Assembly: GCA_900771975.1 (NCBI GenBank)
Contig: CAAGPV010000052.1
Coordinates: 1-53,564 of the forward strand
Source: an uncultured Prevotella sp.
Lineage (GTDB): Bacteria; Bacteroidota; Bacteroidia; Bacteroidales; Bacteroidaceae
Direction: 5' to 3'
DNA: 53,564 bases
Program-made: the position numbers and the translations under genes
The notes under the pieces: model-generated
What the model was told of the DNA's origin: nothing
What the model saw: only the letters and a program-made list of their open reading frames with translations
Databases searched by the model: none
Part shown: one piece after another, positions 41,062-50,518 of the stretch
Numbering within the stretch: position 1 is the first letter of the stretch
Layout of the letters: each line of letters opens with the position of its first letter

Positions 41062-42258
41062 TCAGCAAGTTGTTGTTGAGGCTTTGTCGGCTTTACGCAT
41101 GTTGCGAAAGAAGCGGCAACAACAATAGACAAGTGTCAACACCGCAACCATTCCACCTGCATATCCGATGTTGGCAATTGAAGAATAGGTGCAAACCAAG
41201 CCTCCGATAAAGGCACCTATACCTATGCCAAGGTTGAAAATGCCCGAATAGATGGACATGGCTACCGCTGTGGCATCGGCAGGTGCATACCTGATGGTGC
41301 AGTCCTGAAAAGCCACGTTGAACGCTGTGGATATCAACCCCCACAGAACACACAACACAACCACCGTTACAACAGAAAATGCCGACAGGCGCAAAAGCAA
41401 CAATAGCATAGCTATGCCACTCGCCATGAGTCCTATAAAACGATAGCGGTTGCGAGGATAGTAGCGCGAAAATAGCCAACTGCCCAGCATTCCGGATGCC
41501 CCAAAGAGAATGAGCGTGGCGGTTACCGCCTCGTTGGACATGCCCGCCACCTGTCCCAAGAATGGTTCTATATAGCCATAACCCGTATAATGGGATGTGG
41601 CAAAGAGCACCGACATGATGAAAATGCCCAAAAGCACTCGATTTTTAAGCAGCAACGGCATCTTACGCACCGTAAACGAGCCACGGCTGGGCAACTGTGG
41701 CAAGGTTAGCAACAGGTAGACAAAGATGATGGTCGCCACAACCGCAATGATGGCAAACGTCATACGCCAACCTATCAGCAGACCGATGACACGCCCCAAC
41801 GGCAGACCTACCACCATGGCGATGGAAGAGCCTGTGGCCACAACGCTCAAGGCAAGCGCCCTGCGTCCTTCTGCTACAGTACGTACAGCTATAGGGGCAG
41901 CTATCGACCAAAAGATGGAATGGGCACATGCCACACCAATGCGCGAAGCCATGAGTGTGTAATAGCCCGTGGCAAGGGCCGAACCGATATGGCTGACAAT
42001 GAACAACGCCACAATGCCGAGCAACAACCGCTTCATCTCCATCCGGCAGACGAGCAGCATTAAGGGCAACGACAGCAACGCCACACACCATGCATAGACC
42101 GAGATGAGCATACCAGCTCGGGCCTCGCTCACGCCCAAATCAGATGCAATGTCAGTCAGTAGACCTATCGGCATAAATTCTGACGTATTGAAAACAAAGG
42201 CAGCAAAAGCCATTCCTACCAATGGTAGCCACTTGCGGAAAGAAAGTTTACTTCCCAT
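41062..42258 (-). CDS. MFS transporter, SotB/AraJ-like efflux
   Basis: The 398-aa protein has 12 membrane helices and the DHA1 start FNTSEFMPIGLLTDIASDLGVSE, which closely resembles SotB-type sugar/IPTG exporters. R-rich loops and GRVIGLLIGWRMTF mark the middle. The exported compound cannot be named. A hairpin across its stop codon (41058-41083) may aid termination. Confidence 0.9.
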   Translation of the reverse strand: MGSKLSFRKWLPLVGMAFAAFVFNTSEFMPIGLLTDIASDLGVSEARAGMLISVYAWCVALLSLPLMLLVCRMEMKRLLLGIVALFIVSHIGSALATGYYTLMASRIGVACAHSIFWSIAAPIAVRTVAEGRRALALSVVATGSSIAMVVGLPLGRVIGLLIGWRMTFAIIAVVATIIFVYLLLTLPQLPSRGSFTVRKMPLLLKNRVLLGIFIMSVLFATSHYTGYGYIEPFLGQVAGMSNEAVTATLILFGASGMLGSWLFSRYYPRNRYRFIGLMASGIAMLLLLLRLSAFSVVTVVVLCVLWGLISTAFNVAFQDCTIRYAPADATAVAMSIYSGIFNLGIGIGAFIGGLVCTYSSIANIGYAGGMVAVLTLVYCCCRFFRNMRKADKASTTTC

Positions 42259-42341
42259 TTTTCCTATTCTGAAAATTGTTGTTGTTATCCTGAGTTACCT
42301 ATCTTGCCTTGAAAAAATGCCAAATACGCTTGTCTGGCAAA

Positions 42342-42378
42342 AAAGAGGAACCCTGAAGGCAAGACAGGGTTCCTCTTT
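42342..42378 (-). terminator. Terminator of asd
   Basis: A perfect 14-bp stem with 9-nt loop (arms 42342-42355 and 42365-42378), with T-rich sequence on the minus-strand 3' side. Confidence 0.88.
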
Positions 42379-42393
42379 ATAGTGAGAAAAATG

Positions 42394-43407
42394 CTATTTC
42401 ACGTTGCCCACCTTGATGAGATATTCACCTATCTGCACGGCATTGAGGGCAGCTCCCTTACGAATCTGGTCACCCGTCAGCCACAAGGTAAGCCCGTTGT
42501 CGTCGGCCAAATCCTTGCGGATGCGCCCAACATAGACATCATCACGCCCTGCCGACTCAAGTGGCATGGGATAGACATAGTTTTGCGGATCGTCTTTCAG
42601 CTGCACTCCTGGTGCTGTCGACAAAGCCTTGCGAACCTCTTCAACAGAAAGTGGCCGTTCGGTTTCCAACCAAACCGACTCGGAGTGGGAACGAAGGGAG
42701 GACACACGCACACAAGTGGCACTGGTGCGAACATCCGAATGCATGATTTTGCGTGTTTCGTTGTACATCTTCATTTCCTCTTTGGTATAGTCGTTGGGGG
42801 TCATGGAGTCTATCTGGGGAATGACATTGTAAGCCAACTGATGGGGGAACTTGGCGATGGTATGCACTTTACCTGTTTCCACCATTTCCTTGTACTGCTG
42901 TTCAAGTTCTTTCATTGCCGCTGCACCAGCTCCGCTTGCGCTTTGATAGCTTGAGACGTGAATGCGCTTGATGTGCGACAACTTGTCGATGGGGTTCAGT
43001 ACGACCACCATCATAATGGTGGTACAGTTAGGATTGGCTATGATACCGCGCGGACGGGTGAGCGCATCCTCCGGATTGATTTCAGGGACGACCAAAGGCA
43101 CATCATCGTCCATACGAAATGCACTACTGTTATCTATCATGACAGCGCCATACTTGGTGATGGTCTCAGCAAACTCCTTGCTGGTGCCACCGCCTGCACT
43201 GACAAATGCAATGTCAATATCCTTAAAGTCGTCATTGTGCTGCAACAACTTGACCTTATAATCTTTGCCCTTGAAGTTGTAGGTACGGCCCGCACTTCGC
43301 TCAGAGCCAAACAACACGAGATCGTCCATCGGGAAATTGCGTTCCGCAAGAATACGCAAAAACTCCTGACCGACCGCTCCACTTGCTCCAACTATCGCTA
43401 CTTTCAT
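42394..43407 (-). CDS. asd: Aspartate-semialdehyde dehydrogenase
   Basis: The 337-aa enzyme reduces aspartyl phosphate to the semialdehyde using NADPH, feeding lysine, methionine, threonine and cell-wall diaminopimelate. VAIVGASGAVGQEF is the dinucleotide loop (3-16), NPNCTT carries the catalytic Cys128, and SSLRSHSESV the catalytic His region. Single gene with its own terminator. Confidence 0.96.
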   Translation of the reverse strand: MKVAIVGASGAVGQEFLRILAERNFPMDDLVLFGSERSAGRTYNFKGKDYKVKLLQHNDDFKDIDIAFVSAGGGTSKEFAETITKYGAVMIDNSSAFRMDDDVPLVVPEINPEDALTRPRGIIANPNCTTIMMVVVLNPIDKLSHIKRIHVSSYQSASGAGAAAMKELEQQYKEMVETGKVHTIAKFPHQLAYNVIPQIDSMTPNDYTKEEMKMYNETRKIMHSDVRTSATCVRVSSLRSHSESVWLETERPLSVEEVRKALSTAPGVQLKDDPQNYVYPMPLESAGRDDVYVGRIRKDLADDNGLTLWLTGDQIRKGAALNAVQIGEYLIKVGNVK

Positions 43408-43496
43408 AAGTTTCTTGAATTAAGTTGTTAAACGTTATTGCGGTGCAAAAATACAAAAAACTATCTACTCCGGACACATAACTCTTTACTTTTTCG

Positions 43497-43504
43497 TACC
43501 TTTG
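43497..43504 (+). promoter_or_regulatory. -7 element of the CPA2 antiporter gene
   Basis: TACCTTTG, 30 bp before the ATG at 43535. The -33 region is degenerate. Confidence 0.55.
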
Positions 43505-43534
43505 CCGATAGATTTGTAACTCCCATCGGCTTCT

Positions 43535-45664
43535 ATGTTGAATTTGTCACAGTATTTCCCAATCACAGACCCCACTCTCATCTTCTTTGTGGTGTTGCTA
43601 ATCATCCTCTTTGCCCCCATCATCATGGGACGGCTACGCATTCCACATATCATCGGAATGGTTTTGGCTGGAGTATTGGTGGGAACTTACGGACTTAACA
43701 TCCTGCAACGCGACGACTCTTTTGAGCTATTTGGTAATGTAGGTCTCTACTACATCATGTTCCTTGCAGGACTTGAGATAGACATGGAAAGTCTCAAAAA
43801 GAACAAAGGCCGCTTGGGGCTATTTGGCCTCCTGACGTTCTTGCTACCCTTTGCACTTACCTTCTTCATGGGAGTATGGCTGCTAAAATACACGCCTATG
43901 GCCTCTTTGCTCTTGGGGTGTATCATGTCTTCCAATACGCTCATTGCCTACCCCATCGTATGCCGCTATGGTTTGCAACGCCATTCCAGTTCGATGCTGA
44001 GCGTGGGAGCCTCCATGATTTCCCTTTTGCTGGCACTTATCGTGATGGCTGCCGTTGTCAATGCAGTGGGAGCTAATGGCAGCAGCAGACTGTTTTGTGT
44101 GTGGTTCGTTCTGAAAGTGGGCTTTTTCTGCACGGGAATGATATTTTTCATTCCCCGATTGGTGCGTTGGTTCTTCCGGAAATATAGCGATGCTGTCATG
44201 CAGTTCACACTGGTGCTCGCCATACTCTTTCTAAGTGCAGCCCTTTCTTCCTATATCGGACTGGAAGGAATCTTTGGAGCTTTCTTTGCAGGTCTCATCC
44301 TCAACCGCTTCATTCCTCATGTTTCACCACTCATGAACCGGATAGAGTTTATCGGCAATGCCCTTTTCATTCCCTATTTCCTCATTGGCGTGGGTATGCT
44401 CATCAACATCCACCTGCTCTTCCAGGGAGGAAACATCTTATGGGTGGTGGGGTGCATCGTGTTTTTCGGAACAGTGGGCAAGGCGCTGGCAGCCTATCTT
44501 GCCAATTGGCTTTTCCGCTTGCCCTTCTCATCGGGCAACATGATGTTTGGCTTAACCTCGGCACATGCAGCTGGCGCAATCGCCATTGTAATGATAGGCT
44601 GCAAGTTGGAAATAATGCCCGGCCATCCCTTGTTTGACGACGAGATTCTCAATGGTATCATCATAATGATTCTTGTGACGTGCATCATATCGACCTTGAC
44701 AACCGAACAGGCCGCCAAGCAAATCAGACTGCAAGAGAAAGAAAACCCGCAACCCCTTTCAACAGAGCGAGACGACGAGAAGATACTGGTGCCCGTGAAA
44801 TATCCTGAATATGCCGACCACCTACTGTCAATGGCAATGATGATGCGCAACCACAAGCTCAACCGCGAACTGATTGCACTGAACGTGGTTTTGGACGACG
44901 TAAACGCTGCAGCCAATCAAGCGGAAGGCCATCGTCTATTGGAGCATCTGCAGAAAAACGCAAGTGCAGCCAACGTTCCCATGGTAACACAGGTAAGACT
45001 TTCCACCAACATCGCCAACGGCATCAAACATGCCTTCAAAGAGTTTCAAGCCTCAGAGATTATTATGGGGCTTCATTTCCATACAAAAATAAGCAAACAG
45101 TTTTGGGGACAGTTCACCCAAAGCCTCTATAACGGCTTGAGCCAACAAATCATCATCGCCCGAATCAACCAGCCTCTCAACACTATACGCCGCATACAGG
45201 TGGCAATACCCTCACGGGCAGAACTGGAACCCGGCTTCTACCGGTGGATGGAGCGATTGGCGCGTCTGGTGGAAAATCTGGAATGCCGTATCAACTTTCA
45301 CGGGCGACAAGACACTTTGGCCCTTGTCAAGGAGTTTTTCCAAAACAACCATCCAAGCACACGCACCGAATATACACCCATGGCCCATTGGGACGAATTG
45401 CCAGAACTGGCCTCCACGGTCAACGAAGACCACATGCTGGTGGTGGTGACCGCTCGCAAGGGTACCATCTCTTACAAAAACGCATTGGAACGTTTGCCGG
45501 AAGAAATAAACAATTTCTTCAAAGGGAAAACACTGATGATCATCTTCCCTGACCAATATGGCGATTCCAAAGAGACCATGACCTTTGCTACGTCACAACA
45601 TACAGAGGAACGATCGGCTTATGGAGTGCTTTCAGCTTGGCTTCACAAGAAATTAAGAAGATAA
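43535..45664 (+). CDS. CPA2 family cation/proton antiporter
   Basis: The 709-aa protein has a membrane domain of about 12-13 helices (residues 1-390) typical of Na+/H+ or K+/H+ exchangers, with GRLRIPHIIGMVLAGVLVG and IGLEGIFGAFFAGLILNR. A cytoplasmic tail (about 415-690) resembles a tandem universal-stress-like domain (KILVPVKYPEYADHLLSMA). The transported ion is not clear from sequence. It ends 4 bp before the LolD-like gene. Confidence 0.92.
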   Translation: MLNLSQYFPITDPTLIFFVVLLIILFAPIIMGRLRIPHIIGMVLAGVLVGTYGLNILQRDDSFELFGNVGLYYIMFLAGLEIDMESLKKNKGRLGLFGLLTFLLPFALTFFMGVWLLKYTPMASLLLGCIMSSNTLIAYPIVCRYGLQRHSSSMLSVGASMISLLLALIVMAAVVNAVGANGSSRLFCVWFVLKVGFFCTGMIFFIPRLVRWFFRKYSDAVMQFTLVLAILFLSAALSSYIGLEGIFGAFFAGLILNRFIPHVSPLMNRIEFIGNALFIPYFLIGVGMLINIHLLFQGGNILWVVGCIVFFGTVGKALAAYLANWLFRLPFSSGNMMFGLTSAHAAGAIAIVMIGCKLEIMPGHPLFDDEILNGIIIMILVTCIISTLTTEQAAKQIRLQEKENPQPLSTERDDEKILVPVKYPEYADHLLSMAMMMRNHKLNRELIALNVVLDDVNAAANQAEGHRLLEHLQKNASAANVPMVTQVRLSTNIANGIKHAFKEFQASEIIMGLHFHTKISKQFWGQFTQSLYNGLSQQIIIARINQPLNTIRRIQVAIPSRAELEPGFYRWMERLARLVENLECRINFHGRQDTLALVKEFFQNNHPSTRTEYTPMAHWDELPELASTVNEDHMLVVVTARKGTISYKNALERLPEEINNFFKGKTLMIIFPDQYGDSKETMTFATSQHTEERSAYGVLSAWLHKKLRR

Positions 45665-45668
45665 AACC

Positions 45669-46337
45669 ATGATAGATATAAAAGGAATAACCAAAAGTTT
45701 CGGTCCGCTACAGGTGTTAAAAGGCATCGACCTGCACATCAACAAAGGTGAAGTGGTAAGCATTGTCGGGCCGTCAGGAGCTGGAAAGACCACCCTCCTG
45801 CAAATAATCGGTACGCTTGACAAGCCTGATGCGGGCGAAGTGTGGGTGGACGGCATCAACGTGAACGGTCTTTCAGCAAAAAAACTGAGCGATTTCCGCA
45901 ACCGCCACCTGGGTTTCGTGTTTCAGTTTCACCAACTGTTGCCGGAATTTACCGCCATTGAAAACATCATGATACCTGCTTTCATTGCTGGGCAGAAAAC
46001 TTCCGAAGCAAAAAAACGGGCAGAAGAACTGTTGTCCTTCATGGGACTCGAAGGCCGCGCTAAGCATAAACCCAACGAGCTCTCTGGAGGTGAGAAGCAA
46101 CGGGTGGCTGTAGCAAGGGCATTAATAAACAATCCGGCCGTCATCTTGGCCGATGAGCCGTCTGGATCATTGGACAGCAAGAACAAGCAGGAGTTGCACC
46201 AACTGTTCTTTGACCTAAGAGACAAGTTTGGACAAACCTTTGTAATAGTGACACACGATGAGAATTTAGCAGCTATCACAGACCGCACTATCCATCTGAA
46301 AGACGGACAAATCGTAAACAGCACCGAAGAAGTATGA
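45669..46337 (+). CDS. LolD-like ABC transporter ATPase
   Basis: The 222-aa ATPase has Walker A GPSGAGKT (34-41), signature LSGGE (138-142) and Walker B with ADEPSGSLD (161-169), matching the LolD/MacB group. Lipoprotein release needs LolC/E, which are not nearby, so the lolD symbol is not certain. It overlaps the next start by 4 bp. Confidence 0.92.
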   Translation: MIDIKGITKSFGPLQVLKGIDLHINKGEVVSIVGPSGAGKTTLLQIIGTLDKPDAGEVWVDGINVNGLSAKKLSDFRNRHLGFVFQFHQLLPEFTAIENIMIPAFIAGQKTSEAKKRAEELLSFMGLEGRAKHKPNELSGGEKQRVAVARALINNPAVILADEPSGSLDSKNKQELHQLFFDLRDKFGQTFVIVTHDENLAAITDRTIHLKDGQIVNSTEEV

Positions 46338-47218
46338 GAATAAAAATAGGAGATTACAACACATTGAAAGTGGTGGAAGTGGCTCGCCGCAGTGATCCTA
46401 AAGACCCACATTACGGAGAAGCCTTCGGACTTTACCTGGACGGAGGTGACGACGACGAAATTCTGATGCCGCAAAAATATGTTGACAAAGAGACGAAGGT
46501 AGGCGATGAAGTTCGCGTCTTTGTCTATCTTGATCAGGAAGAACGACCCATAGCCACCACCGAAGAACCCTTTTGCAAGGTTGGCGACTTTGCCTATTTG
46601 GAATGCTCTTGGGTCAACGAGTATGGCGCATTCCTGTCTTGGGGAGTCACAAAAGACCTATTTTGTCCTTTCAGGGAACAAAAGCAACGTATGAAAAAGG
46701 GGGAATCATACATCGTATATGTACACGTAGACCCCGAGAGCTACCGCATTGTAGCTTCAGCAAAAATAGAGAAATTCATCAGTAAGGACCTCCCACCCTA
46801 TAAGACAGGGCAAGAAGTCAGCTTGCTGGTTTGGCAAAAAACCGATTTGGGCTTTAAAGTTATTATTGACAACAAGGTTCAGGGACTGATTTACATGGAC
46901 CAGATTTTCCAATATGTACACTCTGGTGACAAGATAAAAGGCTACATCGCCAATGTACGACCCGACGGAAAGATAGACTGTACTCTACAACAAACCGGAA
47001 AACGGCAGACCGAGACGTTTGCCGACGTCTTACTTCAATACCTTCAATCCCACAACGGCCAATGTGACCTTGGAGACAAGAGTGAAGCCGAAGACATAAA
47101 ACGGCGATTCCATGTTTCAAAGAAAGTATACAAACGCGCTGTTGGCGACCTGTACAAACGCCATCTCATCAACATCACCCCACTATCCATTTCGTTAGTG
47201 AAACAAACGGGAAAATAA
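46334..47218 (+). CDS. S1 RNA-binding protein, CvfB-like
   Basis: The 294-aa protein has successive S1-like OB folds (for example EYGAFLSWGVTKDLFCPF and KVQGLIYMDQIFQYVHSGDKIKGYIANVRPDG, here in parts) and a C-terminal winged helix (IKRRFHVSKKVYKRAVGDLYKRH). This is the CvfB/YitL layout, linked to RNA binding. It is the middle of a three-gene operon. Confidence 0.9.
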   Translation: MRIKIGDYNTLKVVEVARRSDPKDPHYGEAFGLYLDGGDDDEILMPQKYVDKETKVGDEVRVFVYLDQEERPIATTEEPFCKVGDFAYLECSWVNEYGAFLSWGVTKDLFCPFREQKQRMKKGESYIVYVHVDPESYRIVASAKIEKFISKDLPPYKTGQEVSLLVWQKTDLGFKVIIDNKVQGLIYMDQIFQYVHSGDKIKGYIANVRPDGKIDCTLQQTGKRQTETFADVLLQYLQSHNGQCDLGDKSEAEDIKRRFHVSKKVYKRAVGDLYKRHLINITPLSISLVKQTGK

Positions 47219-47238
47219 CAAGAGAAGAATAAGAACTC

Positions 47239-48114
47239 ATGCAAAACCAGTTTTCACGCACACAACTATTGTTGGGAGAACCTGCCATCGACACGTTAAA
47301 GGGAAGCAGGGTTGCCGTATTTGGCATAGGAGGAGTAGGAGGGTATGTGGTAGAGGTATTGGCACGTTCGGGAGTGGGCGCACTTGACATCATAGACGAC
47401 GACCGCGTATGCCTGACCAACGTCAACCGGCAAATTCTTGCAACTTTGTCTACTGTAGGAAAACACAAGGTGGACATTGCCGAGCAACGCATTCACGACA
47501 TCAATCCACGTTGCATCGTACGTAAATACCAAATGTTCTATCTTCCGGCAAATGCTGGCGAATTTGACTTTGTCCAATACGATTATGTGGTAGACTGCAT
47601 AGACACGGTTACGGCAAAGCTTGATCTTATCCGCCGTTGTCACGACATGAACATTCCGTTGCTTTCCTGTATGGGAGCCGCTTACAAACTGGATGCTACA
47701 GCCTTCACCGTGACCGACATCTTCAAGACCATCAACGACCCTTTGGCAAAAGTGATAAGAAAGAAGCTTCGCAAGACCAACATCAAGCACTTGAAAGTGG
47801 TGTATAGCCCCGAAGAGCCTTTGGAAAGTATTGACCAACCCGAAATATCCTGCCGTTTCCATTGCATTTGTCCCAACAAAGACATGCGCAAATGTACCGA
47901 CCGGCACACCATTCCGGCCTCAAACGCATGGGTTCCTGCAACAGCTGGGCTCATTGCAGGTGGTGAAGTGGTGAAAGACCTTGTAGAACAAGCCCACACC
48001 ATGCGCATCACTCCCGAAGAAATGAAAACCAGCGAACCCGCCAAACAAGCGAAAGAGCGTGCACAAAAGATGTTGGAAGAGCATAAACGATTAAAAAAAA
48101 TGATTGTTAAATAA
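47239..48114 (+). CDS. tcdA: tRNA threonylcarbamoyladenosine dehydratase
   Basis: The 291-aa E1-like enzyme makes cyclic t6A (ct6A37) from t6A in tRNA. GIGGVGGYVVE (29-39) is the ATP loop, DDDRVCLTNVNRQ and DYVVDCIDTV follow, and SCRFHCICPNKD is the cysteine-rich stretch typical of the family. It begins 20 bp after the S1 gene. Confidence 0.93.
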   Translation: MQNQFSRTQLLLGEPAIDTLKGSRVAVFGIGGVGGYVVEVLARSGVGALDIIDDDRVCLTNVNRQILATLSTVGKHKVDIAEQRIHDINPRCIVRKYQMFYLPANAGEFDFVQYDYVVDCIDTVTAKLDLIRRCHDMNIPLLSCMGAAYKLDATAFTVTDIFKTINDPLAKVIRKKLRKTNIKHLKVVYSPEEPLESIDQPEISCRFHCICPNKDMRKCTDRHTIPASNAWVPATAGLIAGGEVVKDLVEQAHTMRITPEEMKTSEPAKQAKERAQKMLEEHKRLKKMIVK

Positions 48115-48127
48115 TTTCGTCTATAAA

Positions 48128-48985
48128 AAATCACTAACCGTTATACTCATCTCCTTATACTCAGTGTTAGGCTTTGCCCAAACGTCCGCCTACCTGGACA
48201 GCAACAAACTTATAAAGCAACATATTAAAGATGCTTTATCCAGGAAGACATTAGCCGAAAAAGATAAGAATCATACGTGCGCAAAGCAAGTTATCTTCGG
48301 CAGATATTCCCCGTTTGGGATTTCACGATTTCTACACAGGAGACGGGCCTCACAGAGTTTACCTCGATGTGTTATGGGACGATTGAGAACAATCAGGACA
48401 AACCAACGACTCTTGCATTGCCTTCCTGAAACATACTTGTTAGGCTTACCGCATGGGATCCTTCAATATCTCTGCTATGGAGAGAACTTAGACAAGGAGG
48501 CTTCACTACAAGGAGGAAAGGCATGATTCTCGATCCTTAAATGAATATCTACAGAACGTCGGCTATCGTTGGGTTGACAAAGAGCAACTCCATCCCCTAT
48601 TTGCTTTTGGGAATATATTGAGCTATACACAGTTCAAGGTATCCCAACTGCACACTGACAAAGCATCGCTGACCAAAGATGGCAATATCACTTTTACGGT
48701 AAATGTAGAAAATATCAGAAAGAAAATGGGCGCAGAAACCGTTCAGTTCTACATACATTATGTATAATCGCCCATTGACAGGCTCAATAAAGGACTGAAA
48801 GACCTTAAGAACGTCTTTTTGCAACCCGATGAAAAGAAAAACGTCAGCATAGCCATTGACAACTCAACACTTGGCTTTTATGAAGAGACCTGTAACATCT
48901 GGCAATTTAAGAACGGATAATTTGAAGCCCTTATAGGCAATTCTTACAACAACATTAGCTTGTCTCAACCCTTCATTCTGCAATT
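48128..48985 (+). pseudogene. Decayed GH3 beta-glucosidase
   Basis: Pieces of one GH3 enzyme lie in order but in shifting frames: a signal peptide with YLDSNKLIKQHIKDALSRKTL (as two parts), then SADIPRLGFHDFYTGDGPH at 48298 in another frame, then KGMILDP near 48520, then a jump to YRWVDKEQLHPLFAFG and the fibronectin-III-like end GAETVQFYIHYV, a stop, and RLNKGLKDLKNVFLQPDEKK. About 450 central residues are missing. The gene is clearly broken. Confidence 0.85.
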
Positions 48986-49041
48986 AATGGTACTTACAGA
49001 CCGCTTTCTCTCTATTTCAAGCAGGAATTAATGATTAAAGT

Positions 49042-49078
49042 AAAGGCGGGGTTTCTTATTGTCTGAAACCTCGCCTTT
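49042..49078 (-). terminator. Terminator of asnS
   Basis: A 14-bp stem with one G-T pair (49042-49055 with 49065-49078) lies 23 bp past the asnS stop. It may also end any read-through from the GH3 relic. Confidence 0.85.
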
Positions 49079-49100
49079 AATGGTAATTTCAACCTTAAAG

Positions 49101-50492
49101 CTAAAACTCTGCGGTCTTAGGAGTTCTTGGGAAAGGAATAACATCACGGATGTTCTGCATTCCCGTAACGAAAAGAATAAGTCGTTCAAAGCCCAATCCA
49201 AAGCCTGCATGAGGACAAGAACCGTACTTACGTGTATCCAAATACCATTTATAAGTACTTTCTTTCATGCCACGCGCTTCAATTTCAGATACAAGTTTGT
49301 CGTAATTTTCCTCACGGACAGAGCCTCCAATTATTTCTCCTATACGTGGGAACAACACGTCTGTTCCTTGCATAGTTTTTCCGTCTGCATTCTTTTTCAT
49401 GTAGAACGCCTTTATTTCACTCGGATAATCGGTCATAATAACTGGCCGTTTGAAGTGTTCTTCCACCAAGAAACGCTCGTGTTCGCTTGCAAGATCCATT
49501 CCCCAACCTGTTACTGGGAATTCAAACTTGTGACCGTTGGCTACTGCCTCTTGCAGGATATTAATGCCTTCGGTATAGGGCAGTCGGACAAAATCTTCTT
49601 TAACAACCGACTCTAACGTCTCTATGAGCGTCTTGTCAATCATCTTGTTAAGGAATTCCAAGTCGTCATGGCAGTTATCAAGAGCCCAGCGCACACAATA
49701 TTTAATAAAGTCTTCCTCAAGATCCATCAACTCAGTTTTGTCCATAAAGGCCACTTCCGGCTCAATCATCCAAAACTCTGCAAGATGTCTCGGGGTATTA
49801 CTATTCTCTGCCCTGAACGTAGGCCCAAACGTATAGATAGCCCCTAAGGCTGTTGCACCAAGCTCTCCTTCGAGTTGTCCACTCACTGTCAAGTTGGTTT
49901 TCTTTCCGAAGAAGTCGCTCGAATAATCCACTTCGCCACTCTTAGCCACTCTGTCCAAGTCTAATGTGGTGACTTGAAACATATCACCAGCTCCCTCACA
50001 GTCGCTAGCTGTTATCAGAGGAGTATTGAAGTAATAGAATCCATGATCATGAAAATACTTGTGTATGGCTATTGCCATGTTGTGACGAATGCGGAATACA
50101 GCACCAAACGTGTTGGTACGAAGGCGCATATGAGCATATTTTCGCATATACTCAAAGCTTTGTCCTTTCTTCTGCATCGGATAGTCAGCAGGGCACAGAC
50201 CATATATTTCTATTTCTTTACTTTGTATTTCAACCGTTTGTCCCTTGCCTTGGCTTTCCACCAACACACCTTTGGCACAGATACAAGCCCCAGTTGTAAT
50301 ACTTTTGAGTTTTTCTTCCTCCATCGTTGAAGGGTCTACCACCACTTGAATATTCTTAATGGTAGAGCCATCGTTCAGTGCAATGAAGTCAACCGCCTTA
50401 CTACTTCGATGGGAACGCACCCATCCCTTCACGATGATGTCTTTCCCAAAGTCGGTACAACGAAGAGCATCAACAACCTTTGTTCTTTTCAT
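49101..50492 (-). CDS. asnS: Asparaginyl-tRNA synthetase
   Basis: The 463-aa class II enzyme charges tRNA-Asn. The N-terminal OB fold binds the anticodon (VKGWVRSHRSSKAVDFIALNDG); the catalytic domain holds FRAENSNTPRHLAEFWMIEPE (motif 2) and GFGLGFERLILFVTGMQNIRD (motif 3, seen in parts). The length and the AsnRS-like motif 2 distinguish it from AspRS. It lies 26 bp after rluB, so likely in an operon with it. Confidence 0.96.
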   Translation of the reverse strand: MKRTKVVDALRCTDFGKDIIVKGWVRSHRSSKAVDFIALNDGSTIKNIQVVVDPSTMEEEKLKSITTGACICAKGVLVESQGKGQTVEIQSKEIEIYGLCPADYPMQKKGQSFEYMRKYAHMRLRTNTFGAVFRIRHNMAIAIHKYFHDHGFYYFNTPLITASDCEGAGDMFQVTTLDLDRVAKSGEVDYSSDFFGKKTNLTVSGQLEGELGATALGAIYTFGPTFRAENSNTPRHLAEFWMIEPEVAFMDKTELMDLEEDFIKYCVRWALDNCHDDLEFLNKMIDKTLIETLESVVKEDFVRLPYTEGINILQEAVANGHKFEFPVTGWGMDLASEHERFLVEEHFKRPVIMTDYPSEIKAFYMKKNADGKTMQGTDVLFPRIGEIIGGSVREENYDKLVSEIEARGMKESTYKWYLDTRKYGSCPHAGFGLGFERLILFVTGMQNIRDVIPFPRTPKTAEF

Positions 50493-50518
50493 CTTATAGT
50501 TTATCTTGTCGTTTTTGA

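Noticed and set aside
41058..41083. Strong terminator between the FMN-binding and MFS genes
   Set aside because: The 7-bp hairpin overlaps the MFS stop codon and lacks a proper T-run on either strand, so it is noted only as a possible aid to termination.
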